DNA from: Desulfopila sp. IMCC35006
GTDB taxonomy: Bacteria; Desulfobacterota; Desulfobulbia; Desulfobulbales; Desulfocapsaceae
Length of the DNA: 64,000 nt
NCBI RefSeq assembly: GCF_005116645.1
Contig: NZ_SWCM01000005.1
Span: forward strand, 62,001-126,000
Reading direction: 5' to 3'
Both the position numbers and the translations under genes were made by a program. The notes below the pieces were generated by a model that ran no database searches, was not told the DNA's origin, and saw only the letters and a program-made list of their open reading frames with translations. Shown here piece by piece: positions 1-9,334 of the stretch (positions are counted from its first letter, which is position 1; every line of letters starts with the position of its first letter).

Positions 1-1
1 T

Positions 2-3000
2 AAGTTGGGATGGCATTGTCAGTCGATTGGGCACGGTCACGCACCATGGCTGCGTGAGTTACTGGGCTTTGTGATTTGCTTATGGGATATTCCAGGTCTT
101 CAAAAGGTTGTATTGGATATTAGCGACAAGTTTAACCGTGAACTCTATTCTTGCGATTTCCGTCCTCCTTACTATCGGCAATTTGTAATTGCTTCACGTA
201 ACCCATTACCGCCGATAATCGCACCCATTGGCACAAAAAAGAGCGTCAAAGCGGAAAGTGCCTTCCGGGCGCTAATTGAAGATGCACACCGTCAGTATTT
301 TTCCGCGAGTATGCAGCAACTTGTCAATTTCAGCGGTATATTTACCGAACGGGATACGGCGATTGCCGAACGGGATACGGCGATTGCCGAACGGGATACC
401 GCGATTACCGAACGGGATACCGCGGTGGCTCTTATTAACCTTATTAAGCGTAGTACCTCTTGGCGTATAACACAGCCTTTACGTTTTTTGGCCCGATTGG
501 CTCGCTACGGATTTTCCAACGAAGATCGCCAACGGTTAACTCAAGGACTGCGTAATCGTTATCACCGCCTACCGCTGCCAACCCATGCGAAAAAATTGTC
601 CAGTTTTTTCTACCATAAGGTGTTTGGCAAAATTGTGAGGAAGGTGCGCCGCAGTTCCTTACGCAAGGCCAAATTCCACACTCCAACTATAAAGATCGCT
701 GATCAGCACGAGGGGTTGCCTGATTACATAGTCTGGGGCGTCATTGACTGGCATTTCCGCCATCAGCGGCCTCAGCAGTTGGTTCTGGCATTATCAGAAA
801 CCAGTCGACGTGTGTTCTATGTTTCACCAAATCTGGTAGACGATGAGCGGGCTGGCTTTGAGGTCGAAGCACTGGAAGCATCGGACCGACTATTTCAAAT
901 CAGGTTGTTTGTCAACGGTGCGCCATCTATTTATACTGTAGCCCCAAATCAGGAAATCGTTGGGCAGCTTAGGGCAAGTATTGGTGAAGTTCTGGACTGG
1001 ACAAACAGCAAGCAACTTGTTGCTATGGTCCAACATCCCTACTGGTGCGACGTAGCTTCTGTTTTACCCAACAGCCGCCTCGTGTATGACTGCATGGATC
1101 ACCATGAGGGGTTTGGCAACACCGGCAAGACTTTGGTGCAGTTGGAAAAAGCTCTGTTTGGTAAATCCGATCTGACAATAACAACCTCTGATTGGCTGGA
1201 CAAAGAAGTTGCACAATACACTCAACATCGTGCCCTGATACGAAACGCAGGGGATTACGGTCATTTTTCCAGACCACCTGAAAGCATCTACCGTGATCCC
1301 ACAGGCCGCCGCATCATTGGCTACTATGGCGCCATTGCTGAATGGTTTGACCTTAAGCTGGTTGAGGCCGTGGCAAAGCACCACTCTGACTGCTGTATTT
1401 TGCTAATCGGTGCAGATACCGCTAATGCGAAGTACAGACTTGGAAAACTCCCTAATATCAAGTTTATTGGCGAGGTACCGTACAATAAACTGCCGTATTA
1501 CTTATACAGCTTCGATGTTTGTTTGCTGCCTTTTCATATCGTTCCACTCACCTTGGCGACAAACCCAGTTAAAGCCTATGAATATCTGAGTGCAGGCAAG
1601 CCTATTGTATCTGTAGATTTACCGGAAATGGTTCAATTTGATGGATTAATCTACATTGCCGCCAATCAAGCGCAATTTTTGAATGCTGTTGATCAAGTTC
1701 TGACTCGGTCAGAGCCGAAGGACTTGATTCAGCGCCGCAAGGTTTTTGCAGCAGGGCAGACCTGGAATCACCGTGCCGAAGTCCTAATCAAGCATGCGGA
1801 GTCCTCGGAGTATGAAGCAAGGGTTAGCGTAATCGTCGCTACTTACAACAACTTGGCATTAACCCGAGCATGCTTAGCCAGTCTCGACGATCATAGCCAG
1901 TATGATAACATGGAAATCATCGTTGTCGACAATGCTTCCAGCGATGGCTCAAAGCATTTTCTCGAAAACTGGGCCTCCGCTGGCGACGGTCGCAAACTGA
2001 TATTGAACGACGATAACTGTGGTTTTGCAGCGGCCAATAATCAGGGCCTTTGTATTGCCACCGGTGACTTCCTCGTCCTGCTCAACAACGACACCTATGT
2101 AACCCCAGGTTGGGTGCGCACCTTAATGGGGCACCTGAAGCGCGACAAAAGCATCGGATTGATTGGCCCGGTCACCAACAATATTGGCAACGAAGCAAAG
2201 ATAGACATTCATTACTCAGACATGAGTGAAATGCTCGTTAAGTCTGCCACCTACATATACCGCCACATCGGGCAAATATATCCGCTACGGACTGCTGCAT
2301 TCTTCTGCGTGATGATGAACAGAGCAACCTACGAGCGCGTAGGTCCCCTGGATGAAGCCTTTGGCCGTGGTTTCTTCGAAGATGATGACTATTGCCGTCG
2401 TATTGAAAAGCTAGGTCTGCGAGTGGTATGCGCCGAGGATGTGTTCATTCATCATGAACTGTCAGCCTCGTTCGATATGTTGAAGCAACAGGAGCGACAA
2501 GAGCTGTTTGAAGAAAACAAGAAAATTTACGAGGCTAAATGGGGTGAGTGGGTTCGGCATGGGTATCGAAAAAACCATTTTAACGAGCCAGGTTCCTACC
2601 CTGCACCAGAAGTATTCGCTGGCCAAAAAAGTATTAATGGTCAGTGTAACGTTTGTGGAAAACAGACTCGTTTTTTCTATCAAAAAGAATCCTTGTGGCG
2701 TGAGTCGCTTAACTGCGAACACTGCCGCACTACCAGCCGATACCGTTCAATAACACGGGGAATTTTACAAGCAATCAACGAATTGACAGGAAATAACTCG
2801 ACCTCATTAGCAACTCTTCCGCTGACCGGAAAAAAGAGACTTCGGGTTTATGATACCCAGCTTCCTTTCTATTACGAAACCTGCGCTTACCCGCTTCCTG
2901 ATTTGTTGAAGGTAACGGGTTTGATCGAGGTGGAACTGTCCCAATACAAGCCCAAGAAGCTATTGGGCAAAGTACTTGCCAAGGGAGTAACAAATCAGAA

Positions 3001-3418
3001 TCTCGAATGCCTCACCTTTGATAATGAGTCGTTTGATATCGTGATCACCAGCGATGTCATGGAACATGTGCGCCTGGATGATCGAGCTCACAACGAAATC
3101 CATCGCGTTCTAAAGCCGGGGGGAATTTATATTTTCACAATACCTCACAATCGTGCCTGGCACGAAACCCTGAACAGGATTCAGGTAATTGACCCTGAAG
3201 ATCCGTCTCGAGATGTACATTTACTGGAACCGGAGTATCACGGAGATGCAAACAACGATGAAGGTGTAGGCGTTTTAGCGTATCGCACATATGGAAAAGA
3301 TATTGAATCTCAATTGAGTCGTATCGGTTTTGAGGTCAACTATTCTAGGGAGGATATGAGTCAAACTGGCATATTGAACACGGAACTCTACTACTGTAGA
3401 AAAATAGGAAATTCATGA
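2..3418 (+). CDS. Multidomain glycosyltransferase/methyltransferase (5' partial)
   Basis: The frame is open to the left edge, so the N-terminus is missing; the first in-window initiator would be TTG at 5. About 1137 residues are visible. After an N-terminal stretch comes a heptad block (about residues 115-141, ERDTAIA units) predicted to be coiled coil, then an 'SWRITQPLR' segment typical of large surface-glycan transferases. Residues about 240-600 form a GT4-like domain (DYIVWGVIDW; KAYEYLSAGKPIVSV). Residues about 606-850 form a GT2 domain (VSVIVATYNN, VVDNASSDGS, LLNNDTY). Residues about 880-920 carry a C-x2-C...C-x2-C zinc-ribbon-like motif. Residues about 945-1130 form a SAM methyltransferase (SDVMEHV, VLKPGG). 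It probably adds at least two sugars and methylates a glycan at the cytoplasmic membrane face. It overlaps the next gene by 4 bp (ATGA), indicating translational coupling. Substrates cannot be read from sequence. Confidence 0.85.
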   Translation, partial: KLGWHCQSIGHGHAPWLRELLGFVICLWDIPGLQKVVLDISDKFNRELYSCDFRPPYYRQFVIASRNPLPPIIAPIGTKKSVKAESAFRALIEDAHRQYFSASMQQLVNFSGIFTERDTAIAERDTAIAERDTAITERDTAVALINLIKRSTSWRITQPLRFLARLARYGFSNEDRQRLTQGLRNRYHRLPLPTHAKKLSSFFYHKVFGKIVRKVRRSSLRKAKFHTPTIKIADQHEGLPDYIVWGVIDWHFRHQRPQQLVLALSETSRRVFYVSPNLVDDERAGFEVEALEASDRLFQIRLFVNGAPSIYTVAPNQEIVGQLRASIGEVLDWTNSKQLVAMVQHPYWCDVASVLPNSRLVYDCMDHHEGFGNTGKTLVQLEKALFGKSDLTITTSDWLDKEVAQYTQHRALIRNAGDYGHFSRPPESIYRDPTGRRIIGYYGAIAEWFDLKLVEAVAKHHSDCCILLIGADTANAKYRLGKLPNIKFIGEVPYNKLPYYLYSFDVCLLPFHIVPLTLATNPVKAYEYLSAGKPIVSVDLPEMVQFDGLIYIAANQAQFLNAVDQVLTRSEPKDLIQRRKVFAAGQTWNHRAEVLIKHAESSEYEARVSVIVATYNNLALTRACLASLDDHSQYDNMEIIVVDNASSDGSKHFLENWASAGDGRKLILNDDNCGFAAANNQGLCIATGDFLVLLNNDTYVTPGWVRTLMGHLKRDKSIGLIGPVTNNIGNEAKIDIHYSDMSEMLVKSATYIYRHIGQIYPLRTAAFFCVMMNRATYERVGPLDEAFGRGFFEDDDYCRRIEKLGLRVVCAEDVFIHHELSASFDMLKQQERQELFEENKKIYEAKWGEWVRHGYRKNHFNEPGSYPAPEVFAGQKSINGQCNVCGKQTRFFYQKESLWRESLNCEHCRTTSRYRSITRGILQAINELTGNNSTSLATLPLTGKKRLRVYDTQLPFYYETCAYPLPDLLKVTGLIEVELSQYKPKKLLGKVLAKGVTNQNLECLTFDNESFDIVITSDVMEHVRLDDRAHNEIHRVLKPGGIYIFTIPHNRAWHETLNRIQVIDPEDPSRDVHLLEPEYHGDANNDEGVGVLAYRTYGKDIESQLSRIGFEVNYSREDMSQTGILNTELYYCRKIGNS
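347..424 (+). repeat. In-gene 21-bp tandem repeat encoding ERDTAIA heptads
   Basis: Three full and one partial 21-bp units (347-367, 368-388, 389-409, 410-424) begin GAACGGGATAC. The first two are identical; the third differs at a few bases. The unit is in frame and encodes E-R-D-T-A-I-A/T, a heptad suited to a coiled-coil spacer. Near-identity of the DNA indicates recent slippage or duplication, so copy number may vary between strains. Confidence 0.9.
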
Positions 3419-5841
3419 ATCAGTTTCGGTCGATTCTCGTTCTATTGATGCTTGCTTGTGGTGTGCTGACCACGCTATGGGGCTTTTCCCAAATGGCGTG
3501 GCCGAGTGCGTCGGCATCTGCCTGGGCTAGCGTCGGTCGATATGTTGTCTTTCTGCTGATGGGGCTTTCGGCTGCAGTTCTTGCCTCGAGATGTTTTAAG
3601 GTCAGTTATTTGATCGTGGCCGCTTTTATTTGCGGTGGAATCGCTCTGCTTACAGACGCAACTTGGCCGCTATTTGTGACAATCTGGTTTTGGTTGAGCT
3701 CATATGGGTTGGGTGACATTGTCCTAAAAGGTCTGAAAATTGATCCTAAAGAAATAAGTGCTATTTATATTGCCTTGATCGGATCTGTTATCTATGGAAC
3801 CACTGTAGGAATTATTTCTCATTACCCGATAAACTACCCGGGGTTATACGGGATTGCCCTGGCTCTCCCGCTCATTCTGAGATGGCAGTCCATCTCAGAA
3901 ACCATTTTGCTTGTATATAGTAGGTTACTAATAAAAGAAAGATCAAATTTTACAGAACTTTTATTTGTTGTTTTAGCGCTTTTTTACTTCTCTGTCGCGC
4001 TTATGCCCGAGGTAGGACATGATGCGCTTGCAATGCACCTTTTTGTACCTGCCCATCTGTCACTAAGACATGAGTGGTCGTTTGACGTAACCAAATATGT
4101 GTGGGCGGTTATGCCTATGATGGGAGACTGGCTCTTTTCAATTGCCTACATGTTGGGGGGAGAATCAGCTGCAAGATTGATCAATGTAAGTTTTATTTTT
4201 GTCTTATGCCGGCTAGTCCGTGACTTGGTAATTTGGGCTGGTGGTAATGCCGTTGGTGCTCGTTGGTCTGTGCTTCTCTTTTTGGCGACACCACTTACAT
4301 TCACAGAAAGCAGCAGTTTATTCATTGAGTCTGTCTGGGCATCCTTTATCATATCAGGATCATTGTCGATTTTCAAATTACTGCAATCAACTGAAGATAA
4401 AAAAAAACAATTGCTGATATCTGGTTTTCTGTTGGGAGGCGCGTTAGCAACAAAAGCAGTAACTTTTACCATACTTCCAGTATTCATGATTTTGCTGGTG
4501 TATTGTTACCGTAGTTGGCTTCACCGGAATTTAATCGGCAGCATTGCTTTAGGCTTGTTTTTCTTCCTGGCTATCGGAGCTGTTCCCTACGCAACAGCTT
4601 GGCATCTTACAGCAAATCCTGTTTTTCCTTTTTTTAATAACATTTTCAAGTCACCATTTTGGCTGGCCGTTGCATTTGACTCGTCTTCTATCTTTGGAAA
4701 AGGTTTGACGTGGGATGTACTTTATCAGGCAACATTCAATACGCAAAAATTCATGGAATGCCACCCGGGGGCTGCTGGTTTTCAGTGGTTGGTTTTACTT
4801 GTTCCAAGCTTTTTTGCGCTTGTTTTTCGTCGACAGTTTAAAGGCACTCTGTTATTTGTAGTAGCAGGTTTTTCTATCTTTTTGGCTTTTCAATCTGTTG
4901 CCTACCTGAGATATATATTTCCCTCTTTTGCCTGGGTGGCGGCCGGTATTGGTGTGATGCTGTCTACTAAACAGACTGACTCTATTGAAGACAGGATAAT
5001 GCCTGTCGCCGTATTGGCAGTTGTCTTACTGAACTTGCTATTCTTCAGAGCTGGGACTTATTACGGTGATCTCTCATTGCAGCCGTTGTTGAGTCACACA
5101 GGCCGTGAAACTTATCTAAACAACCGCCTACCTATAAGAAATGCAGTTAAATTAGTAAACGAACTCAACATAGGGAGGACCCCAGTTGCCGTATTTTCGT
5201 CTCCTTTGACGGCTGGAATTGACTCCGACGTGCTTTATCCTAATTGGTACAACTATCAATTCCAGGCGAAAGTATCCGATGCAAAAACAGCTGATGATAT
5301 TGCTCATCTTTTAATAGAAAAAGAGGTTGACTATGTTATATTAGATAGCAATTGGGGATCTACTGACAAAAAAATGTTTATTGAGGGCGCAACAGAAAAA
5401 CTAGCTGAGGTGGGGGCAATCAGTATTCGGAAGCTCGACAACCGCTATCGATTCAAAAAAGAGTTGTTGAAAGATCCTGATTTATCTACCAAAGATGGGT
5501 GGGTTCTTCCAACGAACGAAAGTGAAAAATATAATGGTATTCTCACTGTAAGCGTGTCGGCACCAGCATATCAGATAGTCCCAGTAAGGCCGGGGCGTCG
5601 TTATAAGAACAGCATAACGGCTCGTTGTGCTATTCAGCCAAGCCAAGGAAGGATGCAGGTGAATTGGCTGGACTCGAAGTCAAATTTCATCAGTACCGAT
5701 ATACAGGTGTTCGGTTGCACAATGTCCGATACCACCTACACAATGGAAGTGGTTGCACCGAGCAAATCTGTAAAAGCGGTTGTCTACGCCTCCAGTCATA
5801 CAAATATCCCTATCATTTTCAATAGGGTTTCTTTCAAGTAA
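3415..5841 (+). CDS. Polytopic membrane GT-C-like glycosyltransferase
   Basis: 808 residues starting at the ATG that overlaps the previous stop. The first about 550 residues hold many hydrophobic segments consistent with 10 or more membrane helices. Acidic/His residues follow a helix (about residue 198 on: 'MPEVGHDALAMH'), resembling the first periplasmic loop of GT-C enzymes that use polyprenyl-phosphate sugars. The C-terminal about 250 residues are soluble. The last about 110 (after 'VSAPAYQIVPVRPGRRY') look beta-rich, like a jelly-roll carbohydrate-binding module. Its place directly before a DPM1/GtrB-type GT2 and close to gtrA suggests it is the periplasmic transferase of a Gtr-like module. 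The family is not identified from a hallmark motif; a Wzy-like polymerase is an alternative. Confidence 0.65.
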   Translation: MNQFRSILVLLMLACGVLTTLWGFSQMAWPSASASAWASVGRYVVFLLMGLSAAVLASRCFKVSYLIVAAFICGGIALLTDATWPLFVTIWFWLSSYGLGDIVLKGLKIDPKEISAIYIALIGSVIYGTTVGIISHYPINYPGLYGIALALPLILRWQSISETILLVYSRLLIKERSNFTELLFVVLALFYFSVALMPEVGHDALAMHLFVPAHLSLRHEWSFDVTKYVWAVMPMMGDWLFSIAYMLGGESAARLINVSFIFVLCRLVRDLVIWAGGNAVGARWSVLLFLATPLTFTESSSLFIESVWASFIISGSLSIFKLLQSTEDKKKQLLISGFLLGGALATKAVTFTILPVFMILLVYCYRSWLHRNLIGSIALGLFFFLAIGAVPYATAWHLTANPVFPFFNNIFKSPFWLAVAFDSSSIFGKGLTWDVLYQATFNTQKFMECHPGAAGFQWLVLLVPSFFALVFRRQFKGTLLFVVAGFSIFLAFQSVAYLRYIFPSFAWVAAGIGVMLSTKQTDSIEDRIMPVAVLAVVLLNLLFFRAGTYYGDLSLQPLLSHTGRETYLNNRLPIRNAVKLVNELNIGRTPVAVFSSPLTAGIDSDVLYPNWYNYQFQAKVSDAKTADDIAHLLIEKEVDYVILDSNWGSTDKKMFIEGATEKLAEVGAISIRKLDNRYRFKKELLKDPDLSTKDGWVLPTNESEKYNGILTVSVSAPAYQIVPVRPGRRYKNSITARCAIQPSQGRMQVNWLDSKSNFISTDIQVFGCTMSDTTYTMEVVAPSKSVKAVVYASSHTNIPIIFNRVSFK

Positions 5842-6872
5842 TGAAGACTGAATTGTTTGAAGCCTCTTTTACAAACTCACGGATCGCTGTAGTAATCCCC
5901 AGTTATAAGGTAACCCGTCATATTAGTGATGTTATATCAGCTATTCCACCAATGGTTTGGCGTATCTATGTGATTGATGATGCTTGCCCCGAAGGCTCGG
6001 GTCAGTTCGTCGAAACGAATGTCTTCGATAATCGTGTGAGGGTGTTGTACCACCAGCAGAACCAAGGAGTCGGTGGTGCTGTGATGACTGGTTACCAAGC
6101 TGCAATTGCCGATGGTGCAGGGGTGATAGTCAAGATTGATGGCGATGGCCAAATGGACGCAAATTTGATTCCATATTTTGTCGAACCAATACTCGCGGGA
6201 GAGGTAGATTACACTAAAGGAAACCGTTTCTACAATCTCGAGGAGGTTCGCGCAATGCCTCATGTGAGATTGTTTGGAAACGCGGTATTGTCGCTGATGA
6301 CCAAGCTTTCCTCAGGGTATTGGAACTTATTTGACCCAACTAATGGATATACAGCAATCCATACAGATGTTGCCATACACTTGCCATTTGGAAAAATCAG
6401 TCGTCGATACTTTTTCGAAACCGACATGCTGTTTCGACTCAATACATTACGTGCTGTAGTAGTAGACGTACCGATGGATGCAAAATATGGCGATGAAATA
6501 AGCAATTTGAAAATATCAAAAATAATTGGCGAGTTCGTGTTCAAACATGCACGTAATTTTTTTAAAAGAATTTTCTACAACTACTACCTGCGTGACCTGT
6601 CACTTGCGTCAATTGAATTGCCACTTGGTCTATTGATGTTAATCTCGGGCATCGGCTTTGGAGTCTACCACTGGCTAGCGTCTGCAAGATCAGGTTTCTC
6701 GACTCCCCCGGGAACTGTAATGTTGGCGGCCATGCCCATTCTAGTGGGGCTGCAATTTGTTCTTGCATTTATCGGCTATGACATTTCCTCTGTACCAAAG
6801 CGGTCGCGACATAGAAAGCGCTTCAGTTTGTTGTCTGACGAGTTAAGGAAGAGCAATGAAAAACCTATTTGA
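5841..6872 (+). CDS. GT2 glycosyltransferase, polyprenyl-phosphate hexose synthase type (GtrB/DPM1-like)
   Basis: 343 residues. The N-terminal GT-A domain has IAVVIPSYK, the nucleotide-binding 'VIDDACPEGS' and the metal-binding 'KIDGDGQMD'. The C-terminal about 90 residues contain two hydrophobic helices (around LGLLMLISGIGFGV and MLAAMPILVGLQFV), the layout of GtrB-type undecaprenyl-phosphate sugar transferases. It should transfer a sugar from a nucleotide donor to undecaprenyl phosphate on the cytoplasmic face. Its ATG shares a base with the upstream stop, and its end overlaps the methyltransferase by 17 bp, so it is tightly coupled. With GtrA at 7647 and the GT-C-like protein upstream it completes a Gtr-type set. 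The sugar is unknown. Confidence 0.8.
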   Translation: MKTELFEASFTNSRIAVVIPSYKVTRHISDVISAIPPMVWRIYVIDDACPEGSGQFVETNVFDNRVRVLYHQQNQGVGGAVMTGYQAAIADGAGVIVKIDGDGQMDANLIPYFVEPILAGEVDYTKGNRFYNLEEVRAMPHVRLFGNAVLSLMTKLSSGYWNLFDPTNGYTAIHTDVAIHLPFGKISRRYFFETDMLFRLNTLRAVVVDVPMDAKYGDEISNLKISKIIGEFVFKHARNFFKRIFYNYYLRDLSLASIELPLGLLMLISGIGFGVYHWLASARSGFSTPPGTVMLAAMPILVGLQFVLAFIGYDISSVPKRSRHRKRFSLLSDELRKSNEKPI

Positions 6873-7650
6873 TTTATTGCGTGATCCTTTGATGGAGAAC
6901 ATAAACGTCGACGGCGATGAACGATTGGCCATTCACAGTATGATGCTGGATAACAAGCAGATGTTACGCCAAGTGTTTACAGAATTTCATCATCTCTTTC
7001 ATCGTCTTGACAATAGGTTTTTTTCTGCCAAAGGAATCCGGGTGGAGGTTGGTGCGGGTGTGGTACCAATTAAAGGCTCATATTCGGATGTGCTTGCAAC
7101 AGACATCGTCCCAGGTCCGGGGTTGGATCGAGTAATAAATGCTGAGGATATGGATCTGGACGACGGGTCTGTTCGTGTTGTGTTCGGTCAGAATTGTTTT
7201 CATCATTTCCCTCGTCCTGAGCTTTTCTTTCTAGAACTCGAAAGAGTGCTCTCGCCCGGAGGAGGGGTGATTTTGTTGGAACCCTATTATGGTCCATTTG
7301 CCTCTTTTCTTTATAAACAACTTTTTAAGACAGAAGGCTTCGATAAAAACTTTCCTTCTTGGGAAACGCCTGTTATAGGTCCCATGAATGGCGCCAATCA
7401 GGCACTCAGTTATATAGTCTTTGTGCGGGATAAACATGAATTCCAGCAGAAATTTCCAACTTTGAAAATTGTTCACACAGAACCCTGTGCCAATTACTTG
7501 AAGTACCTTGTTTCAGGTGGATTAAATTTCAGACAATTATGCCCAGACTGGGCTATTCCTATTTTATCGTTAGCACAAGGGATTTTGTCTCCATTTAACT
7601 GTTGGTTAGCTCTCCATCATGTTATAGTTCTAAGGAAAGAAAAGGCATGA
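6856..7650 (+). CDS. Class I SAM-dependent methyltransferase
   Basis: 264 residues. The Rossmann SAM site is seen around 'VEVGAGVVPIKGSY', an acidic residue follows in 'VLATDIVPGPGLD', and motif IV/post-I resembles 'GQNCFHHFP' followed by 'ERVLSPGGGVILLEP', as in UbiE/Methyltransf_11 proteins. The product is cytoplasmic. Sandwiched between the GT2 and gtrA with overlaps on both sides (17 bp and ATGA), it probably methylates a lipid-linked or nucleotide sugar before flipping. The residues that would decide O-, N- or C-methylation are not evident. Confidence 0.75.
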   Translation: MKNLFDLLRDPLMENINVDGDERLAIHSMMLDNKQMLRQVFTEFHHLFHRLDNRFFSAKGIRVEVGAGVVPIKGSYSDVLATDIVPGPGLDRVINAEDMDLDDGSVRVVFGQNCFHHFPRPELFFLELERVLSPGGGVILLEPYYGPFASFLYKQLFKTEGFDKNFPSWETPVIGPMNGANQALSYIVFVRDKHEFQQKFPTLKIVHTEPCANYLKYLVSGGLNFRQLCPDWAIPILSLAQGILSPFNCWLALHHVIVLRKEKA

Positions 7651-8060
7651 AATTTGTACGTTATATTGCTGTTCAGGTCCTAGCTTACGGCCTGGATATG
7701 GGTGGATTCCTCATCGTATTCGACTATTTTGGAGCAGGGCCAATCATTGCTAATATTGTTGGCAAGATTGTGGCTGGAATTTTCGCTTTTTTTGTACACC
7801 GCAGTTTTACTTTTGTCGTTTCACGTGAGGGAAGAAAAACTCGGCAGGCTGCCATGTATTTCCTGCTGCTGGCCCTGAATGTGCCCATTTCTTCAGTTGT
7901 GCTCTCGATTGTGCTAATGGCTATTACGCAGCCCGTATTTGCCAAGTTCATTGCTGATGTTATATTTGTAATTGTGACATATTGGATTAGTAAAAAATTT
8001 GTTTTTTCAGATAGATGCAAAAAATTGCACTCGATCGCACAAGGTAGCGATATAATATGA
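7647..8060 (+). CDS. GtrA-family membrane protein (lipid-linked sugar flippase)
   Basis: 137 residues from the ATG at 7647 (ATGA overlap with the methyltransferase stop); a longer reading from 7602 lies inside the upstream gene. Four hydrophobic helices are visible, with family hallmarks 'FVRYIAVQVLAYGLDMG' at the N-terminus and 'KIVAGIFAFFVHRSFTF' at helix 2/loop. GtrA proteins are proposed to flip undecaprenyl-phosphate-linked monosaccharides to the periplasm for side-chain addition to O-antigen or teichoic acids. The GtrB-like GT2 and GT-C-like protein upstream support that role here. Confidence 0.85.
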   Translation: MKFVRYIAVQVLAYGLDMGGFLIVFDYFGAGPIIANIVGKIVAGIFAFFVHRSFTFVVSREGRKTRQAAMYFLLLALNVPISSVVLSIVLMAITQPVFAKFIADVIFVIVTYWISKKFVFSDRCKKLHSIAQGSDII

Positions 8061-9334
8061 GACTATTGGTTACAGGTGCAACTGGATATATCGGCGAACG
8101 TCTTGTTCGCCATGCCCTCTCTCAAGGGCACGAAATCATCGCAGCATCACGACGTCGACCAAATGAAGACATTGAATGGATTCCATTTGATCTCTCTGCT
8201 GCCAGCGAAATCATCCTACCTGAAGGGATCGACAGCGTTTTTCATCTCGCCGCAACAACGATTTCGCACGATATTGATCCCGATATCGAGATGGAGGCGG
8301 CAAAACATCTGATCAAAGCAGCAGTGCAAGCAAATGCTAAGATCATATTCATTTCAAGCCAGACGGCGCGTAAAGATGCACCGACCGTCTATGGCAGGAC
8401 GAAGTGGCAGATAGAAAAGTTGGTTCTTGCCGCAGCGGGTTTGGTGGTTCGACCTGGGCAGGTTTATGGTGGACCAGAACGTGCCTTGTTTGGAGAACTA
8501 CTGCGTTCGGTGCGCAGACTGCCTGTAATACCTGCTTTCTTGCCAGCACCTAAGGTTCAACCTGTTCATATAGACGACCTGATTGTTGCACTCTTGCATT
8601 GTGCCGAATCGAATAGTATTCCATCTTCAATTCTACATATCGGTGCTACCCAGCCAGTTTCATTTACGAAATTCCTTCGCACAATCTCAATAGTGCGCGT
8701 GCGGGGCTATCGACCACCGATTCCCTTGCCCATTGCGCTTGTCCGTTTTGCAGGGTTAATATCAGGAAAGCGTTTACGTATAACTCTCGGAATAGATAGG
8801 TTAAGTTCCTTGTCTGATCTGCCAACAATGCAGACTGATCACGACTTGCAGCTATTGGGTGTTACCCTGCGCCCACTGTCCTCAGGAATGACTCGCTCGG
8901 GGAATGAACGACGTCGAATCTTGATCCGCGAGGGCCAAGCTCTTCTGCAATATGTGTTGAAGGTCAGACCAACTCCGGCTCTCATCCGAAGGTATGTGCG
9001 TAGCATTGAACTAATAAGAGATGGTGAATCTTTAAACCTGCCTGAATTCCTGCTTGTTGCGCCTATGGCCATTGCTCTACTAGATCACACTCCCGCACAG
9101 TCGACGTCCTACGAAGAAGAATTCACATGGCGCTTGAATACAGCTGTTGTTCTTGCTGAAGCCAGTGTCCAGGGTGCGAAACGCTTCCTTGGAATTGGTG
9201 AATATAACGGTTTTGTTATCTGCCTCGGTCGAATGACGCGTGCGGTAATTTTGGAGCTATGCTGGCGAATTCTGCGATTGATTGCCTGTCCTTTTTGGGG
9301 AATACTATTTCGTAATTCAAGGTTGTCAAAATGA
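8057..9334 (+). CDS. Extended-SDR NAD-dependent epimerase/dehydratase with extra C-terminal domain
   Basis: 425 residues. The N-terminal Rossmann fold has the nucleotide motif 'GATGYIGERL', the beta4 'FHLAATT' region and a catalytic 'YGRTK' (Y-x3-K), so catalysis is plausible. The SDR core ends near residue 290. The last about 130 residues (from about 'RRRILIREGQALLQYV') are not part of a standard SDR; they look largely helical, and a hydrophobic segment lies near the C-terminus (VILELCWRILRLIACPF). It overlaps gtrA (ATGA) and the following GMC oxidoreductase gene by 4 bp, suggesting the two act together on one sugar or lipid intermediate. Substrate unknown. Confidence 0.75.
   Translation: MRLLVTGATGYIGERLVRHALSQGHEIIAASRRRPNEDIEWIPFDLSAASEIILPEGIDSVFHLAATTISHDIDPDIEMEAAKHLIKAAVQANAKIIFISSQTARKDAPTVYGRTKWQIEKLVLAAAGLVVRPGQVYGGPERALFGELLRSVRRLPVIPAFLPAPKVQPVHIDDLIVALLHCAESNSIPSSILHIGATQPVSFTKFLRTISIVRVRGYRPPIPLPIALVRFAGLISGKRLRITLGIDRLSSLSDLPTMQTDHDLQLLGVTLRPLSSGMTRSGNERRRILIREGQALLQYVLKVRPTPALIRRYVRSIELIRDGESLNLPEFLLVAPMAIALLDHTPAQSTSYEEEFTWRLNTAVVLAEASVQGAKRFLGIGEYNGFVICLGRMTRAVILELCWRILRLIACPFWGILFRNSRLSK

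Noticed and set aside
347-424. Tandem repeat as a CRISPR or minisatellite element
   Set aside because: There are no spacers, and the units are in frame and encode a heptad within a clear gene.
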